The position numbers and the translations under genes were made by a program. Source: JAAYZX01 sp040770645 (GTDB taxonomy: Bacteria; Actinomycetota; Thermoleophilia; RBG-16-64-13). Taken from it: 64,000 nt of DNA. Position 1 is the first letter of the stretch. The number at the start of each line of letters is the position of its first letter. The notes beneath the pieces are model-generated. The model did not search any database and had not been told where the DNA came from. It worked only from the letters and a program-made list of their open reading frames with translations. Positions 30,568 to 42,782 of the stretch are shown here, in pieces. The stretch spans positions 233,757 through 297,756 of the forward strand of contig JAXGIS010000002.1 in the NCBI GenBank assembly GCA_040770645.1. Direction: 5' to 3'.

Positions 30568-31839
30568 ATGTGGCGCGATAGCACACAACGGCGCCGGCGG
30601 ACTTCACAGTCTGCCGCCGGACCCCGCACACGGTGGTGGGCGCAATGGATCACCCTCTCTCTCGTGCTCCTTCTTATCGGAGGACTCTTCCTCGCCTTCT
30701 CGCCGGTTTCAGTCGCTCCGCCGCTCGGCGCCACGCCGGCACTGGCCGATGAACTCTCCAGCGCGCGCACGCAACTCGAGGAGGCCCGTGCCGCCCTCAA
30801 GGCGCGCCAGGCCGAGCTCGACCAACTGGCTGTACAACATGAACGGGCCCTATCCGCCCTGGAGATGACCCAGGACCGAATAGCTGAAGTTCAAGCTGAG
30901 CTTGATCGTTCAAACGCCGACCTCAATGCCATGCAGGCCAAGCTGCAGGAACGTGTGCGCCGAGCCTACATGAACCGCGGGACGGAGAGCGCAGCCTTCC
31001 TGGAGACGCTCTTCGCCGAGAAAGCCGACTTCTCGACTGTCATCAACCGCCTCGGGCTCCTGGGGCGGGTGGTAAGACAAGATCAAGACGTCTTTGACCA
31101 AGTGGAGCGTCATGTCCGCAAGCTCAACGGACTCGAGGCGGAACTCAACCGGCAGCGGGCTCAAGAAGACGAACAGGTGGCGCAACTAGACGCCGACAAC
31201 GCCCGCGCGCTCCGAGTCCTGGAGGCAGCCTCGGCCGACTACAAGGCGCTGAAGCAACGCGTGGCCACACTGGAGGAACAAGAGCGCAAGCGCAAAGAGG
31301 CGGAGGCCAAGGCGGCTGCGGAGGCGGCGGCCAATAATGCACCAACTCCGAGCGGCTCGGGCGGCTCCGGGTCCGGGACTTCCGGGTCCGGCGGATCCTC
31401 GGGAAATTCCGGGTACACCAAGGTGGTGACCGGCGATTGGTGCTTCCCCGTCGATGGCCCCTGCAGCTTCATAGACACGTGGGGTGCACCGCGCTCAGGC
31501 GGGCGCACTCACAAGGGCACCGACATCATGTGCGCGCGCAGCACGCCGCTGTTGGCGGTAGTCAGTGGCAGCATCTGGCACACTACGCCCTACGAGGAAG
31601 GGGCCGGCGGCATCGGGCTCTGGATAGCGGGCAACGACAACAACTATTACTACTATTGCCATCTGGAGTCCATCGCCAAGGGCATCGTGCCCGGGGCGAG
31701 CGTGACTATCGGCCAGGTCGTGGGCTACGCGGGCAACACCGGCAACGCTCGAGGCGGGTCGGTGCACCTACACTTCGAAATCCACCCCGGGAACGGCGCC
31801 GCCATCAACCCCTACCCCACCCTGAACGCCCACCGCTGA
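30568..31839 (+). CDS. Membrane-anchored M23 (LytM-type) peptidase with coiled coil
   Basis: 423 residues from ATG 30568 (MWRDSTQRRRRT). An N-terminal membrane segment, WITLSLVLLLIGGLFLAF, is followed by a coiled coil (residues ~65–260, EnvC/NlpD-like), a Gly/Ser linker (~265–290) and a C-terminal M23 domain. The metal ligands are H315 and D319 in THKGTDIM, and H400/H402 in VHLHFEIH. Probably acts on peptidoglycan or as an amidase activator during division. The 17-bp end of the gene, including its stop, is repeated 40 nt downstream (31870–31886). Confidence 0.9.
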   Translation: MWRDSTQRRRRTSQSAAGPRTRWWAQWITLSLVLLLIGGLFLAFSPVSVAPPLGATPALADELSSARTQLEEARAALKARQAELDQLAVQHERALSALEMTQDRIAEVQAELDRSNADLNAMQAKLQERVRRAYMNRGTESAAFLETLFAEKADFSTVINRLGLLGRVVRQDQDVFDQVERHVRKLNGLEAELNRQRAQEDEQVAQLDADNARALRVLEAASADYKALKQRVATLEEQERKRKEAEAKAAAEAAANNAPTPSGSGGSGSGTSGSGGSSGNSGYTKVVTGDWCFPVDGPCSFIDTWGAPRSGGRTHKGTDIMCARSTPLLAVVSGSIWHTTPYEEGAGGIGLWIAGNDNNYYYYCHLESIAKGIVPGASVTIGQVVGYAGNTGNARGGSVHLHFEIHPGNGAAINPYPTLNAHR

Positions 31840-31886
31840 GTCCGGCAGTCCGGCCACGCCCGGCCACAGCCACCGCTGAGTCCGGC

Positions 31887-32348
31887 TTAACTCTGGCCCT
31901 CCTTGGCCACCAACACCGGCCCCTTGGCACCGTGGAGAACCTGGCTGCTCACCGAGCCCAAGGCCAACCCGGCAAATCCACCCAAGCCCCGGTTGCCGAT
32001 CACGATCAAAGCGCTCTCTCCCGTGATCTCCGCCTCCTGGATAATGGCCGTGGCCGGCGAACTGTGTTCAAGAAGCTGTTCATATACCGAAGCACGGGGA
32101 TTGGTGATCTGAGACCGTACTCTCTCGCCGACCTCACTAAGAAGGGCCTGCGCCCTCTTGACGTCTTCTTCGGTGGACTGCACGGCGAACGGCACGGAGC
32201 GCGAGTAAATATGCTGGCGAGGGTGGATCACCGTGACCACCTCTACCTCGCATTCGGGCATGGAGTTGCAGAAAGCGACAGCCATGTTTTCGGCCGCACG
32301 AGCAGGCTCAGAACCGTCTGTAGGTAGAAGAAGCTTGCGTATGCGCAT
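31887..32348 (-). CDS. Universal stress protein (UspA family)
   Basis: 153 residues from ATG 32348 (MRIRKLLLPTDGSEPA), with GGAG 9 nt upstream; a second ATG at 32363 lacks a ribosome site. The ATP-binding signature G-x2-G-x9-G-S is present (VIGNRGLGGFAGLALGSVS), so it should be an ATP-binding Usp. A paralogue lies immediately upstream. Confidence 0.93.
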   Translation of the reverse strand: MRIRKLLLPTDGSEPARAAENMAVAFCNSMPECEVEVVTVIHPRQHIYSRSVPFAVQSTEEDVKRAQALLSEVGERVRSQITNPRASVYEQLLEHSSPATAIIQEAEITGESALIVIGNRGLGGFAGLALGSVSSQVLHGAKGPVLVAKEGQS

Positions 32349-32411
32349 GGATTCGGTCTCCATATCCGTCGTGACTGGTCACCGCCACGGCACTGAAGCC
32401 GTAGCGGCGTG

Positions 32412-32451
32412 GCGGCCGGCGGGGCCGGAGAACCCGGCCCCCGCCGGCCGC
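32412..32451 (-). terminator. GC-rich hairpin after the second Usp gene
   Basis: Imperfect inverted repeat, GCGGCCGGCGGGGCC against GGCCCCCGCCGGCCGC (one bulged C), 10 nt past the stop of the 32.5–32.9 kb gene on the minus strand. No T-run follows. Confidence 0.5.
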
Positions 32452-32461
32452 ACACAGGGTA

Positions 32462-32941
32462 TCACTCGGCCTTGACGATGAGGACCGGGCAATGCGACGT
32501 ATGCAACACCTGCGTGCTCACCGAGCCCAGAGCCAGGCTACCAAAGCCACCCAACCCACGGTTGCCCATGACGATGAGGCTGCAGGCCCCTCCCTTGTCC
32601 GCTTCCTCCACCACAGCCTGCGCTGGGGACGGGGCCTCCAACACCTTGCCCGTCACGGTCACGTGATGAGTTCCCACCGCGTCCTTGACCCGCTTCACAG
32701 CCGCATCCACCACCGACTGCGCACTTTGCTGCTGCTCGAGTGATCAGGCTAGGTAGTTGGTCTCCTTGATACGGACGATGTTCTCAGAAATCACATCATC
32801 AGAGACACAGGTCATGGGGATGACGTTCATGACCACGATCTCAACCTGGCCCATAGCGGCGGCTATCTCGGCGGCCATGACCTCCGCGGCCTTGGCCGGC
32901 TTGGAGCCGTCTGTGGGTACGAGGACGGTGGTGGGGATCAT
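32462..32941 (-). CDS. Universal stress protein (UspA family), interrupted by in-frame TGA
   Basis: Starts MIPTTVLVPTDGSKPA at ATG 32941 with AGGAGG 4 nt upstream, and ends with MGNRGLGGFGSLALGSVSTQVLH, the ATP-binding signature. A TGA at 32741–32743 (after NYLA) splits the protein in the same frame; the far side continues SLEQQQSAQSVVDAAVKRVKD as in other Usp helices. Likely a single-base error, but a real nonsense mutation in a duplicated gene is possible. Paralogue of the 31.9 kb gene. Confidence 0.85.
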
Positions 32942-33013
32942 ATCTTCCTCCTGATCGTCTTGGCCCTGCCTTCACCATCTCTTTTGATCTTCCCCAGCTA
33001 CATCGGCTGGTAA

Positions 33014-33694
33014 TCACTCAACGCGCAGTGTCACTCGCCCCAACCGGCCGAAGTCGGCCTCGAGTGCATCGCCTGCTACTGCGGTGGCCGCCGCCATACT
33101 TCCGGAGAGTACCACTTGCCCCGCCATGATGCGCTGGTGACTTTGCGCCAGGCGATTGGCCAACCAAGCCACGGCGGCGCAGGGATCGCCCATCACTTCC
33201 GCGCCGGCCCCCCGAGCCATCACACACCCTTCCCCGCGCAGAACCACTTCCACCTCAGCCGGATCGCATTGCGACACCGGCAGGCCGGTAGCGCCCAGCA
33301 CCACGCCGGCGCAACTCCCGTTGCTCCTTATGACATCGGCCGCGCCCTCGGGCGGGTCCCCGTGGGCCAGACCTATTACATCGAAGGCCGGGCGGACCTC
33401 GGCCACGCGCTCTCGCACGGCGCGGGGCGTGACTCCGGGTCCCTCCAGATGCCGCTCCAACACGAAGGCGATCTCACACTCCACGAGCACCTCGGCCCAT
33501 CCGGCACCGAGCCCAACCGCCTCTCCCGGCAGGAAGTGGCTCTGGAGCAGCACGGCATAGAACGGCTCCGAGGTCTTGAGCCGGGCGCGAACGGCGCCCG
33601 AGGTGGCACCGATCTTCCACCCACGAACGCAGTCCCCGGCCGACACCAAGCGGGCCACCAGGCGTTCCTGCTCTCGATAAGCGGTCTCGAACAC
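33014..33694 (-). CDS. 2-keto-4-pentenoate hydratase (MhpD/FAH family)
   Basis: 226 residues. WKIGATSGAVRARLKTSEPFYAVLL, EVLVECEIAFVLERHL (metal-binding Glu residues), RPAFDVIG and SNGSCAGVVLGATGLP follow the hydratase/decarboxylase pattern used in meta-cleavage of aromatics. No other ring-cleavage genes are in the window, so its physiological substrate is unclear. A tyrosine phenol-lyase releasing phenol lies 8 kb away, but I see no direct link. Confidence 0.88.
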   Translation of the reverse strand: MFETAYREQERLVARLVSAGDCVRGWKIGATSGAVRARLKTSEPFYAVLLQSHFLPGEAVGLGAGWAEVLVECEIAFVLERHLEGPGVTPRAVRERVAEVRPAFDVIGLAHGDPPEGAADVIRSNGSCAGVVLGATGLPVSQCDPAEVEVVLRGEGCVMARGAGAEVMGDPCAAVAWLANRLAQSHQRIMAGQVVLSGSMAAATAVAGDALEADFGRLGRVTLRVE

Positions 33695-33927
33695 GCGGAT
33701 GCCCCTCCTCGTCCGTAACGACGCCCCCCTCTTCCCCCGAGCCGACTAGACTCCACTACCATCTAACCCCTCACCCCCACGCCCGTCAATACCTGCCGGC
33801 GGGCGGGCCGTCGACGCCGCCCCCGTAGCTTGCGGCGCGGCCCCCGCACCCTGCACCGGCATCGCAACCTCCCCGCCCTCGCACCCTGCGGCGCCATCGG
33901 GCGGTGGGGGCAGGCAACTCCGGAAGG

Positions 33928-36012
<2,085 letters not shown>

Positions 36013-36075
36013 TAGCTACGCGAACGATATCCTAGGTGTCACAAACACAACCGAGAACCGGGCGCCGCCGCGCCG

Positions 36076-38159
36076 TCAAGCACTCACCGGCTCCACGCGT
36101 GCCTGGAACGCCCGCCAGGACGGGAAGCCGGAGATGGGATCGTACGCGGGCGCCCCGTAGTGGGTCAACAGGTTGGCGTTGGCCTCTTCCCATCCGTGCA
36201 GCAGGCGAATCACGCGGGGTTCCAAATCGGCAGTGAGGGAGGCCTTGACCTCCACGGCACCCCGCGGCGAGACCATCGCGGACGCGGCCGCCCTCGGCCA
36301 CGCCGAGGGCGGCCGCCGTCTGCGGGTGGATGTCGAGCACGGGCTCCGGCATCAAGCGCCGGAGCGAGGGTAGGTTGCGCCCCTGGGACGCTACATAGGC
36401 CACATGCCGCGCCCCCGTGGTGAGGACGAGGGGTAATCCGCCGCCACGTCGGGTGTGGACAGCGGGCTCTCAGCCGGCTCCAAGAAAGCGGGCAACGGAT
36501 CCTGCCCCACCTCCGCCACCCGCTCCGACCACAGCTCCACCTTCCCCGACGGGGTGCGGAACCCGTAGCGCTCGTACGCCTGATACTCATGCTTCCCGTA
36601 AACCAATCCCTGAGGCCGGCCCACCAGATCCGCGGCCGTCACCCCCAGTGGCGCCAAGCGGGCGCTGATGGCCTCCCGCTCCCCGCCCAGGGAAAGCCCT
36701 CCGCCACTCCCAAACGCAGGGACAGGCGCCGGAAAAATTCCCAATCGCTCAGGGGACCTTCCGCCTGCACTACGGCACCGGAGACGATGAGCCGAGGCTC
36801 GGCGTTGTAACCGAAGCGGTCGTAGAGCTCGTCGTGCTCGAAACAAGTGGCCGCCGGCAACACGATATCGGCCAGGCGCGCTGATGCCGTCAGGAAGTGA
36901 TCCATGACCACCAGGAAGTCGAGCTTCTCCAGAGCCTGCCGCACGGTGCCCGGGCCGCCCGGCCAAGTGAGGAGCGGATTGGAACCGTGCACGAGCATGG
37001 CCCGTACAGGGTAGGGCTCGCCCTCCAGCACCGCCCGCGCATACAGGTTGGCCTGGGCACTGGTAGCCAGCTTCACAAACAGTGGGGTCTCCCGCTGCCC
37101 GATGGCCGCCTTGTCGGCCGGAAATCGGCGCATGATGCCCAGCGACGCCAACGGCCCACGCGGCCGCAGCAGGGCGCCCCCAGGCACATCCAGATACCCG
37201 GCCAGAGCCTGCAGGGCGGCGATGCCGCGTATGGCCTGAATGCCGCCCACATGCAACTCGGCCGCCAGTCCCTGCACCACGCAACCCGGCCCCTGGGCGG
37301 CGAACATGTGCGCCGCCCGCCGCAGCTCATCGGCCGGGACCCACGAGACCTCCTCCACATACTCAGGATCGAATCCGGCCACCCGCTCCCGCAATGACTC
37401 GTAGCCCAACACCCACTGCCCCACGAAGGCCGTATCCACCAATCCGTCCTGCACCATGACGTGAAGCATGCCCAAAGCTACGGCGCCGTCGGTGCCGGGA
37501 CGCAGTTGCAGGTGCACATCGGCCGCCCGGGCCAAAGGCGTGCGAAACGGATCCACCACTATCAGCCGGGCACCACGCTTCTGTTGACGGCGCAAAGTGA
37601 GTGTGAGCGCGGGACAAGATGCCGAGGGATTGTGGCCCCAGAGCACGATGCAACCGGCGCGGCTCAGATCCGGCGCCGTGTAGCCGCCGTAAGTGAGGGT
37701 GTTGGCCATGACCTTGGACATGTAGCAGTAGCTGCCGGCGTGCGCGAAGTTGGGAGAACCGAAAAGGTAGGTGAAAAGTTGGGCATAACCGATGAAGTGC
37801 GAGTCCACCCCCGCGCGGCCCACGTGCACGGCCACCGCCTCGGCCCCGGATTCCTCGCGAATGCCCACCAAGCGGGCGGCTATCTCTTCCAGCGCCTCCT
37901 CCCACCCGATGGGATCGAAGCCACCGCTTGCGTTGCGCCGCAGTGGGGCCCGCAACCGCTCCGACGAGTTCTGTAGCTCCAGCAGCGCCCGGCCCTTAGG
38001 GCAGATGAAACCCTGCGTGTCGGGGTCCCCCTTGCCGCCGGACACCGCTATAACCCGGCCTCCCGCCACATCCACCTCGAGACCGCAGTGGGCTTCGCAC
38101 AACGGACAATTGCTTGTGGCCACAGGATCCTCCGCGCTAGACACATCCGTGTGGTTCAA
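36076..38159 (-). CDS. Molybdopterin-dependent oxidoreductase catalytic subunit (3' frameshifts)
   Basis: MopB-superfamily enzyme with an N-terminal 4Fe-4S site, CPLCEAHC then GFICPKGRALLE. Mo-cofactor regions include HVGRAGVDSHFIGYAQLF, VLWGHNPSASCPALTLTLRR, VDPFRTPLARAADVHLQLRPGTDGA and MLVHGSNPLLTWP. The frame is lost after ~36690 (in LRLGVAEGFPW), resurfaces as FRTPSGKVELWSERVAEVG, then again as VVSPRGAVEVKASLT near the C-terminus. About 690 residues after repair. No Fe-S or membrane subunit genes follow, and no Tat signal is seen, so it may be cytoplasmic. Substrate unknown. Confidence 0.82.
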
Positions 38160-38373
38160 ACCTACAGCCCTATGTTACCCCTCGCAGCCCCTCGTAGGCG
38201 CGCACGAGCGCCAAGCCGAGCACCTACGTCCTTGCCGAGCACTCAAAACGGTCCCCCATGACACTCCGACGTCCCCACCCCGCATGAATAGGCGCCCGCC
38301 CGGGTACACTGCGAAGGTATGGACGATGCACGCGGCCCCCGCCGCCGCAGCCTGCTACCGGGAGGATGGGAAG

Positions 38374-39222
38374 GTGACTCAAACACAGCTCATCATCGTC
38401 ATCATCATCGCCGTGGTGGTGATTGCCGTCGTAGCCACGCTGGTAGCCCTCCGCCTCCGCAAGAAGCGCCGCATCGCGGCCATGGGCCCCGAGGAACGCG
38501 AGCTCTACGACGCCGAGCGTTACTACCGCGTCTCCGTGGAGAAGGCGCGCAAGACGCTGCAGGCCACCCAACAGAGCTGGGAGCAGCGGGTTAAGGATGC
38601 CGAGGATTCGGTCAAAGAAGCACGCCGCATCGGGTACCGACCGTTGGGATCGCTGGAGAAGGTAGATTTATTTGAAGACCATTTGGAGACTCCGGACGGG
38701 GCCTTCCAGCTCAGCGGCGGCCCTGTGAGCGCCATCGTGGAGACGGCCGAACAGCTGGCCACCACCCGCCAAGACGTCCTCTCCCGCGCCGGTAAAGAAG
38801 TCATGCGCGAACTCATGGCGCAGGCGGGGGGCGAAGGTTCCGCCACACACTACCTGCTCATCGAGACCCCCATCTTCGTGACCGTGCGCCGCCTACGCGA
38901 CGGCGACGTGGTCAAAGCCCGCCAGTTCGCCAGCAGCATCAACAACGCAGCCGTGTCCACTGATGAGCTTGCCCGCCGGCGTGAAGAGGCGGCGGCAGCC
39001 GCGCAGGCCCAACTGGAGCAGGTGAAGGCGGACATGGAGACCGCGGTTCAGGCGGCAAACCAAGAACTGGAGCGAGTGAAAGCCAACACCGGCCGGCTGG
39101 ATGCGGCCCGGGAGGCATATGAGCGCATCAAGGGGGCTGCACCGGCCGCCACGAACTCGATGGCCTCAATGGCGCCCCCCACCGAAGATGGACCGCAGCC
39201 CAACGAGAAGGGGGCACTGTGA
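38374..39222 (+). CDS. Single-TM protein with coiled coil, unknown function
   Basis: 282 residues from GTG 38374, with GGAGG 8 nt upstream. TM at residues 5–27 (IIVIIIAVVVIAVVATLVAL), then a basic stop-transfer, a coiled-coil-rich cytoplasmic part with a globular middle (ETPIFVTVRRLRDGDVVKARQFAS), a second coiled coil and a Pro/Ala-rich tail. The stop overlaps the start of the LiaF-like gene (GTGA), so they form an operon. I do not recognise the family. Confidence 0.75.
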   Translation: MTQTQLIIVIIIAVVVIAVVATLVALRLRKKRRIAAMGPEERELYDAERYYRVSVEKARKTLQATQQSWEQRVKDAEDSVKEARRIGYRPLGSLEKVDLFEDHLETPDGAFQLSGGPVSAIVETAEQLATTRQDVLSRAGKEVMRELMAQAGGEGSATHYLLIETPIFVTVRRLRDGDVVKARQFASSINNAAVSTDELARRREEAAAAAQAQLEQVKADMETAVQAANQELERVKANTGRLDAAREAYERIKGAAPAATNSMASMAPPTEDGPQPNEKGAL

Positions 39223-40019
39223 AAGGACGTTACACATGGGCCATCATCCTGGTCTTGGTGGGCCTGTGGCTGCTTCTGGGCAACCTGGGGTGGATGCCCC
39301 GCGCCTCGTGGGGCATCTTCTGGTCACTGGTCCTGATCCTGCTGGGGGTGGTGCTGATCGTGGGGGCATCCCGCCGCGGTCACCAGGCCGGCGTGGTGGA
39401 GGACGCCGTTCCGCTGGGAACGGCCGTACGCGGGAGGCTTGCCGTCAAACACGGGGCCGGGCGGCTGCTGCTGCAGGGCGCTGAAGGTCCCGGCTACCTG
39501 GCTTGGGGCACCTTTGGTGGGGGTGTGAACAAGACCGCGCAGGTAAACGGCGACGTGATCGAGGCCGAACTCAGCATGGACGCCGCCGTTGTAGCCGACC
39601 GGGTGGCCTCGCTGAGCGGGCGCGGCAAGGCGTATGAGTGGAACGTGGCCGTGAACACGGCGGTGCCCCTGGAGTTGAACCTGGACACCGGAGCCTCCGA
39701 TCAACACCTCGACCTCTCCCGCACCCACGTCACCAAGTTCAATCTCAACACCGGCGCCAGCTCCACGGTTCTGATCCTGCCGGAGGCGGCCGGTTCCACG
39801 GAGGCGCGGGTGAACTCCGGGGCGGCGTCTGTCAAGATCACGGTCCCCCAGGGCGTCTCGCTCCGCGTGACGGGCGCTATGGGGCTGGGCTCGCTGAAAG
39901 CGGACGAGAATCGCTTCCCGAAAACGGCAGACGGCTACGAGTCCCCCGATTTCCAGACGGCGGCCAACCGCGTGCACCTGACCATCGAAGGTGGAGTGGG
40001 GTCGGTGGAAATCAACTGA
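39219..40019 (+). CDS. LiaF-like membrane protein (cell-envelope stress type)
   Basis: 266 residues. Two TM segments, YTWAIILVLVGLWLLLGNLG and WGIFWSLVLILLGVVLIVG, match the LiaI/LiaF-like N-terminal domain. The C-terminal two-thirds is a beta-rich domain with repeated motifs (LNLDTGASDQHLDLS, FNLNTGASSTVLILP, ARVNSGAASVKITVP), typical of the LiaF/DUF4097-type beta-helix. In Firmicutes LiaF restrains a LiaRS system; no adjacent LiaRS is seen. Start is the overlapping GTG at 39219. Confidence 0.8.
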   Translation: MKGRYTWAIILVLVGLWLLLGNLGWMPRASWGIFWSLVLILLGVVLIVGASRRGHQAGVVEDAVPLGTAVRGRLAVKHGAGRLLLQGAEGPGYLAWGTFGGGVNKTAQVNGDVIEAELSMDAAVVADRVASLSGRGKAYEWNVAVNTAVPLELNLDTGASDQHLDLSRTHVTKFNLNTGASSTVLILPEAAGSTEARVNSGAASVKITVPQGVSLRVTGAMGLGSLKADENRFPKTADGYESPDFQTAANRVHLTIEGGVGSVEIN

Positions 40020-40025
40020 CCAGCC

Positions 40026-40813
40026 GTGTTCGGCGGGCCCAACCAGCGTGCTCCAGAGCCCATGCGGGCACCAACACAGCAGGCACGGATACCGGTACAG
40101 CGGACGCCGGCACCGTTGGCGCGGCCGGCGCTTCTGCTGCTGCCGGCGCTGCTGGCCGTGCTCACCTGGACCCTGATATGCCCCGTCTCCCCCGCTCCCG
40201 CCGCCGATCTGCTCCATCGGCTCACTCACGGAGATCAGGACGCCCTGGTTGTGGGAACGCTGACACAGGCCGGGGAGGGCGAGTTCACGCTCGGCAACGC
40301 CCGCCGTCTGGCCGGACTCCCTGTGCCGCCCGAGATCCGCATCAAGATGCCGGGGTCGCTCCTCTCTTGGTCGCTCGGCAGCAGTGTCATTGCATCCGTT
40401 GACCAAGACGGCCCCGACTATGTGGTGCGCTGGGGCGTGTTCTTGGCGTCATCGACCGATCCGGAGACGCTCACCATCCTCGATGGCTCCCTCGGCGGCG
40501 GCGACCGCGCCGCCTTCCAGCGCTACATCAACTCCGGAGGGCGAGACAGCGAATACGTTTTTACGGGTACTCATCACGAGGGCCGAACTTATTTGCGAAA
40601 GAACGATGGGTCGCTGGGACTCATCCTTTCCCCCAGCCGGCCGTCTCCGGCACGTCACCCACCGCAGAGAGCACACCCGCGAGCCCGAACCCCGCCGCCA
40701 CCTCCACCGGCTGGAATCTCGGCTATCTGGCCGAGGCCGCCGGCGTCTTGATCCTCATCCTGTTTTGTTCCGCATACGCCCCCGCCCACCGCGGCCTCCC
40801 TCCACGTGTGTAG
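40026..40813 (+). CDS. Secreted/membrane protein of unknown function with N- and C-terminal TM segments (frameshifted)
   Basis: GTG start 40026, 6 nt after the LiaF-like gene. N-terminal TM (LARPALLLLPALLAVLTWTLI), an extracytoplasmic domain (LTHGDQDALVVGTLTQAGEGEFTLG… and AAFQRYINSGGRDSEYVFTG), then a frameshift in the CCCCC near 40630. The other frame gives a Pro/Thr/Ser linker, the TM segment LAEAAGVLILILFCSAYA and a stop at 40811. The restored topology, with both ends in the membrane, is more sensible than the Pro/Arg-rich readthrough. Third gene of the envelope cluster. Confidence 0.65.
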
Positions 40814-41027
40814 CATCCGGATCTCGTCCGTCGGTGATGACGAGAGAGGCGCGCAGCAATGCCACTTCTGCCAGCAGCACCACTACTCTTCCGCGCCTCA
40901 TACCCCGCCACGCGTGGGACGACGGGCACAATATGGGGCCTGGGGCCTCCTATGCTGCCAGCCTTTCCTCCTATGCCGCCTGCCAGCTTCATCCCTATAC
41001 CTCAGGCTACGGGACCGAGAAGCGAGG

Positions 41028-42488
41028 CTATAGGAAGAAGCGCAGGTACTCCGGCTCGTAGCCATCTCCAAACCCGGCTTCCTCCCGCTTCACGTACGCT
41101 GCCAGCACGGCTTCAGCCACCACGTCCATGTGCGCCTGCGTGTAGACCCGCCCGAGGAATGGTGAGACGCACCGGCTCCAGCTTCGGATAACGGTGATCG
41201 CCGGTCTCGGGGTCGCCCGCGGAGACCACGCCCCGCTCCATGGAACGCACCCCTGAGTTCACATACAGATTGGCGGCAAGAGTGCTGCGCCGGGAAACTG
41301 ACTTTGGGGAATATGAGAGTATATTTTTTTGGCGTCCAAGAAGATGGCGTGTCCTCCTACGGGCTGCACTATGGGGATATTCCAGCCCAAGGGAAACAGC
41401 CTCGCTGATCACTCCCTTGGCCGATGCGCGAACGGATGGTGTTCATCCTGCACGCTCTCTGTGTCGAATCTTACAGCCATAGCGGCCCCGCCATGTCGCG
41501 ACCGGCCAAGCCGCCATGGGTATGTGATCCCTCGTAGACCACCACCAGATTGCTGGCACGATTAAAGAGATCGAGGTCATTTACAGCCAACCAACCGCCG
41601 ATGTTCCACCAACAGAATCCTTCTTCGCACTCATGGTGCAGCCGTCGGTGTATGAGCAGGTTCCAGCAGAATGGCAGCGATGGATGCATTCTCGCTGGCA
41701 ACCGGGTTCGCGCTGCTGGATGAAGTACGCGCGTTCTCGCACATACGAGTGGCATCGAGGAAAGCGCGATACCGTAGCGCGACGTGAGCTCACGCACGGC
41801 CTTGGGTCTCCATACTGATCGGCTGGCCTCCGGCCATGTTCACGGACCGGCCACCGACACGTAGGGTATCTTGTCAGCGCCCACCTCATCCTGCGATCAG
41901 TCTCTGTAGCTTGCTCAAGTCCACGTTGCCCACTTGAAGGGATGCAGGCTTTGGGGATCGTGTCCGGGCACGTCATCGATGATGACATCGACAAAAGTGC
42001 CGCCGGCCAACTCCTGATGAAGCCAGTGGTGGTGAAGTACATGTTGCCGGGGATGTAGTCGCCCGGCCTAATGGTGCACTGAGAGAGCAGGTCCACGGCG
42101 CCTCGACGATGGGTGGAGCTGCGAGGTAGCGGTAGCCGTAGAACTCGTGCACCGCCTCTTCAACTTCAATGAAGTTGCGGCTGCCGGCATAGGCCTCGTC
42201 CCCCAGCATGAGACCCGACCACTGACGATCGCTCATGGCGCTGGTGCCCGAGTCGGTGAGCAGATCGATGTAGACATATTCAGACTGAAGGAGGAAGGTG
42301 TTGTAGCCCACTTCCTCGATGGCCTGCCGGCGCTCTTCGGGCGAAGTCATGCACGGTGGCTCCACCATCTTGGTCGTGCGCAGGAACCACGGCCCCGCTG
42401 CTGACCGGCTGTTGTCCAGGATCCTTCCGACATGCTTCCCCCTTTCCAACACCCGCTCTGGTAGTTCCACGCTTCCGCCCGACGCCAT
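41028..42488 (-). CDS. tpl: Tyrosine phenol-lyase / tryptophanase family PLP lyase (heavily frameshifted)
   Basis: Beta-eliminating lyase: amino acid to pyruvate, ammonia and phenol (or indole). N-terminal text VGYNTFLLQSEYVYIDLLT, TSAMSDRQW, LGDEAYAGSRNF is intact from ATG 42488 (AAGGA upstream). Then at least five shifts: RPGDYIPGNMYFTTT, the VRELTSRYGI segment, SYTDGCTMSAKKD (PLP lysine), VVVYEG…GGLAGRDM, GVRSMERGVVSAG, VRLTIPRRVYTQAHMDVV and a C-terminus EPEYLRFFL ending at 41028. MERG has the Arg of tyrosine phenol-lyase where E. coli TnaA has a non-polar residue, so I prefer tpl. The damage exceeds that of neighbours; it may be a true pseudogene. Confidence 0.75.
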
Positions 42489-42725
42489 TCAGTTCCTTGT
42501 CCTCGGTTGACCGCGCATCATCCAACCGTATTCACCGGTGCGTCAACCACCACCTTACCGCGCACACGGCGTCTTTGCCCTATAACCAGTCCAGAGATAC
42601 CAACCAACGGGCCACGCAGGGACGCGAGGCCGTGAAAGAGGCAACCAAAACAAAGACTCGCGGACGCACTTCTTCCTAGCCCTGTACATCATGCGCGGAA
42701 GTAATCGCAGGTCCACAGAATAAGA

Positions 42726-42752
42726 GCGGGGAGGTCCGCCGGACCTCCCCGC
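42726..42752 (-). terminator. Terminator hairpin after the SLH/TIG surface-protein gene
   Basis: Perfect 12-bp stem GCGGGGAGGTCC/GGACCTCCCCGC with a 3-nt loop, 30 nt beyond the surface-protein stop on the minus strand, followed by TCTTATTCT. The remaining 42489–42725, upstream of tpl, holds a weak promoter-like TTGGTT…TTATAG but no leader peptide I can support. Confidence 0.8.
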
Positions 42753-42782
42753 GACACGCCTAGTTATTCGTCAACGGATCTG

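Noticed and set aside
25492..32743. TGA recoded as an amino acid.
   Set aside because: Genes such as rnr, dnaJ and hrcA end at TGA with family-normal C-termini; two isolated in-frame TGAs are better explained by base errors.
33695..33927. A gene or regulatory RNA between the MhpD-family gene and the ABC-F gene.
   Set aside because: Only GC-rich sequence with no convincing start, stem or motif.
40814..41027. A separate small gene between the envelope cluster and tpl.
   Set aside because: Short frames here have no ribosome site and consist of shadow sequence; nothing supported.
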